A stretch of 64,000 nucleotides of DNA from Tetrahymena elliotti 4EA (taxonomy: Eukaryota; Ciliophora; Oligohymenophorea; Hymenostomatida; Tetrahymenidae): positions 110,285-174,284 of the forward strand of contig JH720373.1 in the NCBI GenBank assembly GCA_000231825.2, given 5' to 3'. The notes beneath the pieces were generated by a model. The model worked only from the letters and a program-made list of their open reading frames with translations. It did no database searches and was not told the origin of the DNA. Shown here piece after piece: positions 1-12,385 of the stretch (within the stretch, counting starts at the first letter, position 1; the number at the start of each line of letters is the position of its first letter). Both the position numbers and the translations under genes were made by a program.

Positions 1-2949
1 TCTAAACTTTGACTCTTTCACTAAGGTTAAAATAAATATTTAATATTTATTTGGTGTTTTTGAATAAATAAAGATTTTAATTTAAAAAAATTTGAGGCTT
101 TTACTCCAAACAGAAATAATAGTTTTCAAAAAAATGTAAATTTTGAGATTTGGAGAAATTTTAAACATAAGCCTAGTATCGCTATTATAATGTGTGAATG
201 GTTGAATGGGTGACTAAAATTTTAGTTAGTTTACTTTAGTCCTTTCATAATTTTTATTATTTGTTTAGGTTTAATTGAAATTTTGATTTTTTTTCATTCT
301 TTGAAATATTTCTTTATTTAACATATATTTTTTTTTAAAGGGAAAAAAAAATTGGTGAAATAGGAGTAAAAGGGTTAGGATCTGGCTTAGCAAAATGCTT
401 CCGTCTATAAACTTTGACTCTGGAATTCTTGTAAAAATAGAGTTTCAATATTAATTATGCACTTTTGAAGGAATAAATAAGACTTTAATTTATGAGCTAC
501 TGACTGACTAATTTAGGTTGGTTTGCTTGATATTTGTTTGGCTCCTGGATTAATTTAAAATCTTTTTTAATACTGCATTCAAATTTTTATATTTTTTGAC
601 TATTCTAAATATATTTAATTTTATCATTTTTTAAAAGCTTCAATGATATTGGCGAAATGGGTGCATAAATATTAGGATCTGAGTTAGCGAAATGCCCTCA
701 TCTCTAAATTTTAACTCTTGACCTCAGGTAAAAATATTCTTTCCATGTTTACTTGCCATATTTGAATAAATTTAGATTTTAATTTATGAGCAAGTAAATG
801 ACAGATTTGTTTGTGTTAGTTTACTTGATATTAGTTTAGCTCATTCATTATTTTTTTCAGGTCTTTTCAAATTTTTATGTGTTTCTCATTCTTTTAAATA
901 TTTCTATATTCAATATTTATTTTATAATTTTTAAAAGTAAGAATAATATTGGCGATATGGGGGTATCAAGATTAGGATTTGAATTATCTAAATGCTCTAA
1001 TCTCTAAATTTTGACTCTTGACCTAAAGTAAAAATATTGCTTCGATATCTATTATGCATTTAGGAATAAATAACAACTTTAATTTATGAGAGACTGACTG
1101 ACTGATTGACTAATTTGGTTAGGCTTACTTGATATTAGTTTGTCTTACTCTCATTCATTAATTTTTGTGTATTTTTTACAGATTAATTCAAATTTTTATG
1201 TTTCTCTCATTACTTTCAATATTTATTTTTTAAATGTTTGTTTTAACAATTTTTTAAAAGATTCAACAGCATTGGTGTAGTGGGCAAATAATAATTAAGA
1301 TTAAAATTGATAAAAGCAAAAAGACTAGTTAAAATATCATAAACCTATCTTTGATTTCATAATGCTAGCTTTTGAGATATTTTAAGAACTAATTTTCATT
1401 AAATATAATTAGCATCTAATTCTTTAATCTTACATAAAATAATTTATTTTGATTATTTTTTTTGAAAAATCAATCAAAATTATTAAGGGAAAAGTAAATA
1501 AAAAGTGTTGTTTCAATATTCAATAAAACTTATTTATTTATCTATTTATCTATATTACTTATTTTTCTATTTCTATTTAATTTCAAATAGATTGAATAAA
1601 TATTTTTGTTTAAAATTAAAATTAATTTTTTGAAAAACAAAAGTTGTTTTGCTTTAATATTTTCTAAATTTTAGTAAAAAAATTTTCCAAAATATTTTGT
1701 TTGAAAAAGTTTATCAAATTTTTTATAAATAATTAATATATTAATTCTTTTATAATTTAATATCTTTTTAAAAAAGAAATAAATAAATGTTGATATAAAA
1801 TATATTACAGATCTCAAAATGATGTACTTCATTCTTTAGAAATACTAATATATTCTAATTATTATCTTTTTAAAGTTGCTGTGCATATAAATTTTACATA
1901 TTTTTAAAGAAACTAATTAATAAAACACATTTTTAATGAATTAATATTATTTTTTGAAGAATTATTATTAATTTAATTATGATTATCAAAAACACAAAGA
2001 AAAAAGCTTGTAACTTTTTATCTATCTTATCAGATTTCTTGAATTTAGTATTGATAATTAAACTTAAATTAATATTATTTTTACTTAATTCCGAAAAATA
2101 ACAATCATTTCCTATTCATACTTAACAAAATGCTCTAATCTCTAAACATTGGCTCTTGATCTGAGGTAAAAATAGTATTTCAATATAAATTATATATTTT
2201 CGAATAATTAAATACTTTAATTTACAAGATACTTTCTAAATTTAGTAGACTTAATATTTAGTTCAATAATTTTATTTGTTGTTTTTGTATTATTTACTTC
2301 ACATTTTTAATCTTTTTTTATCATTTAAATTTTCTTTTTGAAGATATTTTTTTTAATTTTTAAAAGGGATAATAATACTGATAATTTTGGTTCACTATGA
2401 TTAGGGTTTGTTTTAGCAAAGTAGCCTAATCTCTAAACTTTGACTCTTGGTCTTGGGTAAAAACAGAATTTCAATATTAAATTAAGTTTTCAAATAAATA
2501 AGTACTTTAATTTATGACGACTCATTTATTTTTTATTTGTTGTTTCAGATTTAATTCACATTTGAATTCTTTTCTTATATTGATTTCTTTATTTTTAACT
2601 TTTAAATAGTTGGAATAAGATTGGTGACAAGGGTGCCTTAGGATTTAACCTCAAGTAAAAATAGTGTTTCAAAATTAATTACCCATTTTTAAATGAAAAT
2701 AGACTTTAAATTATGAGCGGTGATTAGTTTGGGTTGGTTTATTTGATAATTTAGCTCATTCATTTTTATTTGCTATTTTCATATTTAATTCGCTTTTGAA
2801 AATATTTCTCAATTTTTTTATATATTTCTTTATTCTATTTTTTTTTACAATTTTAAAAATCAAGAATATTATTGGTCAAATAGCTCTTAAGGATTAGGAT
2901 CTGCCTTAGCAAAATTCTCTAATCTTTAAATTTTAATTGTTGATCTAAG
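1..2949 (+). pseudogene. Decayed LRR gene built of 90-nt LRR exons (3' part)
   Basis: Nine units about 300 bp apart each carry an exon-like block ending in a GTAAAA donor. Blocks 341-430, 638-727, 938-1027 and 2367-2456 are exactly 90 nt, in the same phase (1+87+2), and each encodes one leucine-rich repeat of the form N-x-I-G-x-x-G-x-x-x-L-G-x-x-L-x-K-C-x-x-L-Q-x-L-T-L-D-L. The 5' end is outside the window (partial exon 1-25). Damage accumulates toward the 3' side. The block starting at 1261 degenerates and has no donor. The block ending at 2165 keeps only its second half. Block 2367-2456 has an in-frame TGA at 2398-2400. Block 2610-2654 is half length (45 nt), and 2865-2949 has lost 5 nt and is out of frame. 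The first four exons look intact, so the gene could still be functional with an end near 1.3 kb. I favour a pseudogene or decaying 3' end. Confidence 0.6.
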
Positions 2950-3480
2950 GTAAAAAATAGTGCTTCTATTTGTTTGCATTTATAAATTAAAAAGCTCTAT
3001 TAAATGATCATTTTTGGTTAGTTTCGTTGATATTAGATTTCTCATTAATTTTAATTTGTTGTTTTTTAGATTTAATTTATCAAACAAATTGTGCAAAATA
3101 TAAAAACAAATTGAACAAATCTTGCCATTTTTAATAGATTATTAAATTTTTTTCATAATATTTTAAAAAAATTGATAGGTTATAAGATCACACTGTTTTA
3201 AGCTTCTCTTTTCAGTTTTTATTAATAGAAATTGTTGATTTAATACTTGTTTTTTTTAAATAAATACTCTTAATAAGTTAATAAGTATTAAGTTTATAGT
3301 ATGAAAATATAATTTAAAACTAACTGTAAATAGTTTTACTACATGATATGAAATTAAATAAGTATTTAAGTAATAGAAAGGTAGCTTTAAATATGATAAT
3401 TTTTATTTAAGGTTTATCAATAATTTAATTAACAATTTAAGAATTTGTTACAAATAATTTAAAGAATAGATGTATTTTGA

Positions 3481-5080
3481 TCATTTATAGTAAGATTGAA
3501 GAAAGTCTTTCTCAGTAAGTGAAGAATCAAAGAAAGAAGCATTTTCTCTAAATTGTAAAAAATCACCTTCAATATCCATTTTAACCTTTTTGAGGGCCCA
3601 TGGAGATACTTTAATCAAACTGAAGGAAACAAAAAAGGCTTAAAAGGCAGCTTTAAAGAAATATTAGAAGTAGATATTGTTAAATTTCAAGAAAAATGTC
3701 ATTCCAAATGGAATTACACAAACAAACCCTATAACTATTACTCTTAAAGCCTTTTTATTTTTAGAAAATGAGATAAATTAAATTAATTAATTAATTTATT
3801 TATTTACTTTCTTGGTAAGGGGTAGATTCTTAAAGTTTTCACTCCATTTTTCTGGCTTGTAGGAACCTTTAGTGAAAACAGTTATAATAATACCTCCAAA
3901 ACAAACAGCCAAAGTAACAGAATCCATCATGCATTTATCAGCTAAAAAAGAAAAATGATCTGGATTAAATTTATCTTTACAGTAACTCTTAGATTGAATA
4001 TTATGAGCATATTTCTATCTATCCTCTGGTTTAATTTAATTATTTACAATATTATAAATAATTAGATTTATTGCAACTAAAGTTATATAAAGAATTGTAG
4101 TTCCAATAGTATATTTAAAGTAATGATTCATGTTTGCAAATCCTTTATGTGCTGATATTAACAATACAGTTTCAAGCTATTTTTCCAAAACTAATCTATA
4201 TAGAATGATACAAATTATTCCATATGTCCACCCAAGTAAAACTTGACTAAAGCTATGAGCACCTAAAATGATACGGCTAAAGCCAATCAAAAAAATCCAC
4301 AAAAGATACAAAATAAAAGCTAATCCATTTGATAAAAATCTATCTTCCTCGACCTATTAATTAAGAATCACGTCATTTTAATGATTTTCCCTTTTTTAAA
4401 AGTAAAAGATTCAATTTAAATTCACAAGAATTAGTTTATTTGAAAGACAAAATGCTTGGAAATATTAAAGCTCCTTTTCCTTTCTACTGAGTTAATTATT
4501 ATTAAAAACAGCTAAAAATAAATTTAATGTTAATTTACTTGTCAATGATCACTACTTCGACTAACTCTACATGACCAGAATCTCTCTTTCCAGAAATGAA
4601 GTTAATAGAATTAGTTACATCAAAGAATTTTCTATTTAGAAAAGAGTCTACCAAAAGGTAATACATAACTGCTGTTACCATTGCATGGCCAGATGGTTTA
4701 CCATATTCTGTATCACAGCCTATTCCATGCAAATCAGAATAAACAAAATAAGGGCGTGGTTCATGATAGATTAATTTAAGGAGAGAAAGAATATAGGAAG
4801 AAAAGAGTGTATAAATAAGAACTTTAAGTGCTTGTATTTTATTGGGAAATAATAAATAGCCTATAGCAATAGAAGCTCCTACTACATAAGAATAGCCAAA
4901 TTGAGTGATTATTTAAAAAATCATAAATCTTGGTGAAGATGTCTCTTTTATTCCTCCTTGAAGCCATTTAGCTAAGGTATGGTTAGCTTCAAACAAAGAT
5001 TGAGCAAATATAGCATCAATTGTTATCCAAATTAAGCAAATAATCAATATAATGTATTCGGTTTTTAATTTTGAAGCCAT
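3481..5080 (-). CDS. Glucose-6-phosphatase-like PAP2 membrane phosphatase, copy 1
   Basis: Predicted multi-pass membrane phosphatase of the PAP2 superfamily, about 447 residues in three exons (4539-5080, 3808-4339, 3481-3750), ending in TGA. All three catalytic motifs are visible: K-x6-R-P (KLIYHEPRP), PSGH within GKPSGHAM, and S-R-x5-H (SRIILGAHSFSQ). In the third motif the usual D after H-x3 is Q, encoded by CAA. From family knowledge, glucose-6-phosphatase also has H-x3-Q there and a C-x-T/E-x-G-x-PSGHAM-like second motif, so this resembles G6Pase more than lipid phosphatases. The substrate is not proven. Hydrophobic segments lie on both sides of the motifs, so an endomembrane location is likely. 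The start at 5080 (MASKLKTEY) is the first in-frame ATG. A paralogue with the same intron positions and phases lies at 7821-9421. Confidence 0.8.
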
Positions 5081-6320
5081 TTTGTTAACTACTTTTGATA
5101 ATAAATCCACTTGAAGTGTTCTATTAATTAATTTAAAAATATTTGTTCAATTATTTAATTTGAAATCTAATTAATTATATTCAATATATGAGCAGAATGT
5201 ATTTAATTATCTAAGCATTTGCATAAAAATAGATAGATAAGAGCTCAAGTAAAAAAACCAACTTTTCAATTTTAATTTAAAACATCTATTCCATAGAGAA
5301 ATTTAAAAATAAGTTAGTAGACTTCTTTCAAATACTAATTAAATTGAAATAACCCCAATATTATTGGAGAAACGATATTTTCTACTAAATCAAATTATTT
5401 ACCCAATTTGAAGGCTACAAATATATTGCTTTTCATAATTATTTGTTATTTTTGAAATACTAAAATATCTATCGCAACTATAAATAATAAGTCATTTAAT
5501 TAGTAGACTTGTAAAAAATACTAATTGAAATATTCAATACTCTTAAAAATTCTTTCATAATTTATTGGAAAAACAACATTTTCTAATTAATCTAAATTAT
5601 TTTTACCCAATAAGGGGTTACTTATTTTTTTATCTAAAAAATCAATTGCTATTTTTTGAATAATCAAGTATTTTCTTATTATTTTTGATAAAATTAAATT
5701 TAACTTGGTCTTTATAGACTTAGCATTTTTTTAGAATAAATATGGATCAAATTAAATTATTATTCTATTTTAACACATTTCCCAAAAAATACTCATTAAT
5801 TAAATAAGGTACTTATAATCAATATTAATGTATTCAAAAGCTATTAAAAATTAAAAATAGTAGAAAATTTAGATTTGTTTTTTATGAACTCAATTAGTAA
5901 TAAAACTATTATAGAGAGAGAGAAAAAGCTTAGTATTAATTTTTTAAGATATTATGCGAAATGATAATAGTAAATGAATATTAAATCTGCATTGCATGTC
6001 TGTCTTTAAAACTAAATGAAAAAAAAAATTATGTAAAATTTCCATAAAAAAGTTATTCTTAGGATTAGTATGATATATGAATGAAATAGAGTAAATGTAA
6101 ATTTATTTTTTTTGAGTTGAACAAATTTTATTCAGCCATTATGTATTTCGTTTTATAAAAATGAATTTTATTTATTAAAATAGAGAAACAGTTTAATTAA
6201 TAATATTTAAACACATAGCTAGTGATGTTTTTACTAAGATTTTTAACAAAATGCAACATTACTAAAATAAAAATGAAAATTAAACTATCACATATTATTG
6301 AAAATAAAATAAATTATAGC
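5081..6320. other. AT-rich intergenic DNA
   Basis: About 1.24 kb of AT-rich sequence between two minus-strand genes. I see no long reading frame with coding-like composition and no structured RNA. Two stretches near 5320-5420 and 5500-5640 resemble each other (both with ATTGGAGAAACRAYATTTTCTA-like text), suggesting an old local duplication. Confidence 0.5.
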
Positions 6321-7040
6321 TCAAAAAATTTATACTCTTTGATGATAAAATGTATCCATTGAAAAGATATATATTCCTCTGAGAAGCATGTGGTATCCAA
6401 AGAGTCTAGGGTTATTAATAAACTAATTACCAGAAGCAATTGCTTACTGTTCAAATTTAGAAAATATTTTATATCTGGTAATATCTCCTGCTAAACGTAT
6501 TCCAAACAAAGGGAGAAAATCTTTGGCAATTCTAGATGCTAATTCTTCAAATGGAAGTTTATCATAAATACCACAGAAAAGGTAGTATGGTAAAAATGTA
6601 AATGGAGATAAAAACATCCTTTTGTTAGAAGAATAACCTTTCACTTTGAAAAGGTTATTGAGCTTAGCATGAAATACTGATCCTAGATTTGTAGCCAAAA
6701 ATCCATAAATAAAGTTTTTTAAAATTGTGCTAGAATTTTGAGATTCTTAAAGCTGCTCTTACAAAGTTTTTAATTACTCATGTTAATCTAGTTTTTCAAG
6801 CAATTTTTCTTTTGAAAATTCTACATCTTTAAGCTTATCCTTGGTTTATTATTCATACTTTTTGAGGCTTTCATAATGCTTTCCTTCTCCAAAAATCTAT
6901 TTACTTATGAAATCTATTCCACCATATCCTAAACCTCCAATTATATATCTATAGAAAGATACTGCTGAATTAGGTTTAATTTTCTACTAATTCATAGAAG
7001 CAGGAGGCTTTTAAAATTAAGGATGACCATTTGGATTCAT
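6321..7040 (-). CDS. Unrecognised small coiled-coil protein between the PAP2 copies
   Basis: A single uninterrupted frame of 239 codons from ATG at 7038-7040 to TGA at 6321-6323, with many TAA/TAG glutamines. I do not recognise the family. The N-terminus is short and polar. It is followed by a glycine-rich stretch (IIGGLGYGGIDFI, about residues 35-47). A charged, Gln-rich predicted coiled coil covers roughly residues 55-110. The C-terminal half is more hydrophobic, with aromatic-rich segments (FTFLPYYLFCGIYDKL) that may contact a membrane. It has no introns, whereas both neighbours have two at conserved places, so it is not a fragment of them. It may have been carried along by, or inserted between, the duplicated phosphatase genes. 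Confidence 0.6.
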
Positions 7041-7820
7041 TTTAATCAAATAATTATATTATTTTAAATTCTTTAAACTGTATGCTAATTTTGATATCTT
7101 AATGAAATGTAAGAAATTCTTAGATTATTCTTTATCTATCTTTTATTTTCATAAAATTTAAGTGAACAGATATATTGTTTTTAATCAGGCAAGTAAGAAG
7201 AATAAAGGAATAATCTTTAAAAAATTTCAAGTTATTTCATGAACAATATTCTCTAAAAGGTTGTAAATATTTTAAAAAGGTAAATAAATAAATATAAAAA
7301 TTAATCCTATATTCATGTAGACTATTATCAAATAATTTTTTTGTATTTATATTTGAATAAATAAACTTGTAATTGTATAAACATAGTAACTTTATCATCA
7401 GAAAATCTATTTTTTAATAAAAAAATGCTGATTTTTTAAATAATAATTGTTTTAAATTTCATTTATTGGAAAAAGACCATCAAATTTTAAATTATCCTTT
7501 TTGAATTTACTTATTAGGTTAAAAAAATTCTAATTACTTAAATAGTAAGGAGTTTTTTAGCTTGTAAAAAAAAAGTATTTATGATGATTAATAGCCAATA
7601 ATTAGTAAATTATTCTTTTAATAAAGAATATTCATGTTTTTTATTCAAATTGAATAAATGAATTAATAAATAATAAAAAATATTACAATTCTCTAATTCT
7701 ATTGAAAATTTATTTACTTATTTAAAATATTTTTATTTAAATTATTAATTTGTTTTAAATAAATATTAAATTTTAACTGTAGGAAATTTATTTTATTAAT
7801 AATGGTTTTAATAGCCTCTT
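7041..7820. other. AT-rich intergenic DNA
   Basis: About 0.8 kb of very AT-rich sequence with no coding-like frame or structured element that I can support. Confidence 0.5.
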
Positions 7821-9421
7821 TCAGCCAAAGAAGCCTTAGTTAGGTAAAATCTTAAGCAAATCACCTTCGATTTCTAGCTTAGTAATCTTATAGATGAAAG
7901 GTTGTATTCTAATTAGAAAAATTCCAACAAAGAAATATTTCAAATTGCTTCTAAATATGAAGTAAAGATATTGGTTATCTATTTTATAAAGAGAAAATAG
8001 AACATATGGGATAGCTACTAATACCAAAGTTGTGACAACTCTTAATATCTTTTTTTAAATCAATAATTTTTTTAATAAAAATTTAATAAAAAAATTTATT
8101 TGTTTGTTTGTTTACTTTTTTAGTCAAGCTGAGATCTTTATAGATTTAATTCCATAATTCTGGCTGGTATGTTCCATTAAGTGATAAGCAACTAATATAA
8201 ACTGCATAAACTAAAGAAATTACAGCACAAGTTAAAAGACAATCTCCAGCTAAAAATTTATGTTTCTCAAAAGAATCTTCACAATAAGAATGGCTCATGA
8301 AGTTAGCTTTATATTAGATTTTTTATGCTTTAGTAAGAGAGTTATCAGCTAAATAGTAAAATAACATTGAAAGCCCAAGAATTAATACATAAATAACATT
8401 TATCATAATAAAATATCTTATTTTTTGTTACTAGTTTTCGAAAATCTTATTTACAACAGTCAATAAACTATTCTCAATTAATTTGTCAAGCTTTTTTCTA
8501 TAAAATATGATATATAATATTCCATAAGCCCATCCTAGTAAAACTTAGTTAAATGAATGAGCTCCCAAAATAATTCTTGAAAATCCTACAAGAAACATCA
8601 AAACCAAATATGTTGGTAAATATATCGAACTATTTAGAAATATTTCTTAATAACTCTAGTTGGTAGGACTACCTAGACTTGAAATTTATGGTGAATTATT
8701 TCTATTTTATTGTTTAAAAATAAATAAATTTAAGAATTATGAATAAGCTAAAAAGTTAGATTTTTATCAAAATAATTAATTACTAGTCTTGCTGGAGCAT
8801 TTCAATATCAATAACTTTTGTTTCTTTATATTATTCTTTGTCTTATTGATCTTATTGTTAGGGAGCTTAGGTCATTTTGTTATTTAAGAATGAATCAAAC
8901 ATGAGATAAAATAATACTGATGTTATTAATGCATGTCCTGAAGGTTTACCAAATTCAGGATCACATCCTATTCCTTGCAAATCATAATAAACAAAATAAG
9001 GGCGAGGATCTTTATACCATAACTTGAGAAAACTTATTAAACAAACTGTAATCATAGTACCTACTAAGATTTTAAGAGCTTAAATTTTGTTTGCAAAAAA
9101 CATAAATCCAATTAAAACAAAAGCTGCGATTAACTCTTCTTATCCTAAATAGGAAATAATAGTAAATATTTTATATTTAGCAATAGATGGATCAGAGTCT
9201 CCATTTTGCAAACTTTTAGTGAATGAATAATTCCATTCAAATAGTTTATCATTAAATACAGCATCTAAAATAATCCAAGCTACACAAATTATACATAAAG
9301 CACATTCAATCACTTATTATTTGCTCGATGATTATTTTGATGGTTATTCAGGCTCCAAAGATTACATAAAATTATTGGTCTGATTATTAAATTTCTCATT
9401 TTCTAGTTAGTTTCTACCCAT
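7821..9421 (-). CDS. Glucose-6-phosphatase-like PAP2 membrane phosphatase, copy 2
   Basis: Paralogue of the gene at 3481-5080, about 472 residues in three exons (8784-9421, 8116-8668, 7821-8048). ATG is at 9419-9421 and TGA at 7821-7823. Catalytic motifs are K-x6-R-P (KLWYKDPRP), GKPSGHAL and S-R-x5-H (SRIILGAHSFNQ). The residue after H-x3 is again Gln, here encoded by TAA, so it depends on the ciliate code. The second exon starts with a single base, as in copy 1, and the third exon starts at a codon boundary in both. The N-terminus is longer and Gln/Ser-rich before the first membrane segment. A Gln/Asp/Glu-rich loop precedes the first intron and differs from copy 1. This loop is the most diverged part and might affect regulation. 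Substrate is unproven. Confidence 0.8.
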
Positions 9422-10059
9422 TTTTGATTTTAAAGACAAATTACATAAGTGATTAAAATAATCTAATTATTACAAATTTTGATATTATTTTGTTGATTTT
9501 ATTAAAATATTAACATAAAATAAAATGAGGTATTACAAGTTACAATAAATATCAAAGAAAGTAATTGAGTTTTAAAGGTATTTTAAATTGATTACATCTA
9601 TCAATCCATCAAATAAGCATACTAACAGCAATCCAAAATTAAATAGAATCTAAAAAAGGTAAATGTATGTTTTCATTTAAAAAACTAAACAAAAAATTGA
9701 TAAAGTAAAATATCAATAATCTCTTAGCAAAGATGATTTAATTGTTAATATCACTTGGTTTAAAATTTGTTGATAAAATCAGAACCAAAAATTATGCCTT
9801 ATATAACAAACCCCGAATAACTATTTTTATTTGCTTTTTTCTATTTATTGAAATCCCCAATATTAACAAACACCAAACCCTACTTTTTTATACTTATTAA
9901 ACAAATAAGAAATTTTATACAAATTAAAGCTTTAGGTTGATTGAAAATGTTAAGATATATTTTTAATTAATATTTATTGAATATGCAGTATTGAAATTCA
10001 TAGATTATTTTGATAATATTTTCTAATAAACTAGCTAGAAATATTTATTTATTTATTTA
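9422..10059. other. AT-rich intergenic DNA
   Basis: About 0.64 kb separating two minus-strand genes. It should contain the promoter of the PAP2 copy 2. No RNA gene or repeat is evident. Confidence 0.4.
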
Positions 10060-12385
10060 TCAGCTTTCATAGATAAAACGGAATACTTTGCCTGTTTCTT
10101 TTTCATTTGTTACATCAGGAATTGCATAGGAAACATAGTTGAAGATGTTTCTTAGCTTTTAAGGTTCTAAGTTGAAGTGAGTTGCCCAAAACTCAACATT
10201 ATACTATGTTTTATTTAAATTTAAGATATTTAGAAAATTAAAAAAAGAAAATTAATTACTTTCTTAGGATTTTAATTGTTTAAGAATAAAATTTTTGTCA
10301 TTTCTGTAAGTAAAATTCTTTTTTCTTCAGGATGATCAGAATAAGTGACTTAACCAACAAATTGAGGGATAAGTTTTCTTTCTTCTCTATCAGGTAATTG
10401 GTTCATAACCTCAGATAAGATATTAAGCTTCTATATCAAATTAACATTCTTTGCTTTAGGATCTCTGGCTCTAATAGGCTCATCACCACCAACAATCTTT
10501 TAATATTCTTCATTTGCTTTATTTTAATGAATAAATGACTAATTAAAACCTTTAAGTTCAAAAGAGTATATATACATTATTCAATTAATTATTTAATATC
10601 AGCTCTTCTATATTCTTATAAAACATGGTCGAATTAATTCTCCTCTGTATTTGAGTTATCAGGAATTAATAAACTCTATTTATTTTATTAAAAGATTTAA
10701 TAACAAATATGATAAAGAATATTTTGTTTACCTCACTGAATTCATAAGAGTTTCCAACCAAAGTTTCCCATTTTTCTATCCAAGCAGCTTCAAGTTTTTT
10801 GTTTTATTTGACAAATTCAGGGATTTCTATTCATTTTATAAATTATTTTGAGCAAATAGAAAATATTTAAATATGTTTTTTACGTAATCTCTTTTGTTCC
10901 TAAATGGCCTTTTCTTTCAGGAGCTCACAAAAATGAGCAAAATCTTAATTAATTTTTTTAAGTTCCTATAAATCTTTTTTTAATTCTTTTTCTTCATTAG
11001 TGAGTTTTTCTTCAGGCTTCAATTCTATGTTCTCTAATACTAAATGAACATTAGCAAATCCTGCTTCTCTTTTCTACATTAATTAGCATAACATAAGCTC
11101 AAATTTTTAAACAAAAATGAATTTATTACATTATAAATATGTTCAGCCCATTTTTAAGAGAATTAACCACATTTTCTATAAACAAAGTCTCTCATTTCAT
11201 ACTCATCAACTTTAATCTATTCAAGAGCTATTCAAAAAATTTTATATTTTAATTGTATTGAGAAATAATAAATATTACGATGCAAAGGCTTAGGTAATTC
11301 ATCGTGTCTAGGATACTTTTCTACAACCTTAATGACAGAGGAGTCATTCTTTATAATTAAAGAATATATATAAAAACCGTGTAAACTTTTGAATTTATTT
11401 TACACTATCAAGTCTAGGTCTTTTTGCCAAAATTTTATCACGTTCAATTTTTTCCATAGTTTCAAGTTCAGCTTCAAATAGTTCTGGACATACTTCAAAT
11501 AGTAACTATAAATAAAATATACTTTGATATATCAATATAATAATATTAACTAGTAAACAGTATTAATTTAAACATTCAAAATATCTATGAACTTAATTTA
11601 TCTTCTAATTAAATTTGATTTGATTGAATGAATGAATGAATGAATTAAATTACTTCTCTTTTGACAGGAATGTTGTGATCAACATCATAATGAATTTTTT
11701 CAATAGCTTTCATGGTTTCAGGATGAAGATTAAAACCTTAAAGATTTCTAGATTAGAATTCATAATATGCAATTTAATTGAGAACTAATTATTTTTTCAT
11801 TCCTGTAATCAAGATATAATCAGGTTCTAATTCTTCAATTTTAGTATTAAGTTGCTCTAACTCTTATTTAGTAACTTTAATTTAATCTAATTCAGTGTTT
11901 ATTTTTGAGAGAGCAATCATTAACTCTTCCTTTAAATCTTCTTCATCTTTGTCAGAAGTAATCTTATAAATAGTTTGATTGTTTTCATTCTTTTTTTCAA
12001 GCTATCTTTTCATCATTTCCTTTGCATATTATTCCACTGTATCAAATTATTCAGCAGCCTTAATACCTTCTAATTTTTTGGTTTCTTCTAATAACTACTT
12101 TTATTCATCACTAAAACCTTTTGAATTGATAATACCCAATTCCTTTTGTTTATTTAAATAGTCCAATTATTATTCGATCAATTTCTTTTTCATTTTTTTC
12201 TTATATTCAATCAAAAGCAATCTCTATTTCTTTCTCTCAGTTTCCATATCTTAAAATTGTTGCTAAATTTCAATGTGTTGATACTTTCTCTATTTATCTA
12301 AATTCTATCCGCTTCTCATGAACACATTAAAGTTTGTTTGCAAAAATTTATGCCATGCTCTTTGCATGCCTCTCTTAATCGACAT
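10060..12385 (-). CDS. Unrecognised nine-exon coiled-coil protein
   Basis: Read as nine exons joined in consistent phase, from ATG at 12383-12385 to TGA at 10060-10062, roughly 600-650 residues. Exons supported at base level: 11654-12385, 11404-11505, 11279-11348, 11130-11227 and 10884-11073; four more follow to 10060. The N-terminal 244 residues are highly charged and Gln-rich, with long predicted coiled coils (starting MSIKRGMQRAWHKFLQ). The middle exons encode compact acidic/basic segments. The last two exons encode the most domain-like part, with the ordered block FWATHFNLEPQKLRNIF followed by NYVSYAIPD. I do not recognise the family. The short C-terminal block with invariant-looking W and N-Y-V-S would be the best query for a profile search. 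An organellar location is possible but not shown. Confidence 0.6.

Noticed and set aside
1..3100. Initial view of the 300-bp units as a simple noncoding satellite
   Set aside because: Each unit contains a 90-nt block in constant phase encoding an LRR with proper splice sites, so it is an exon-intron array.
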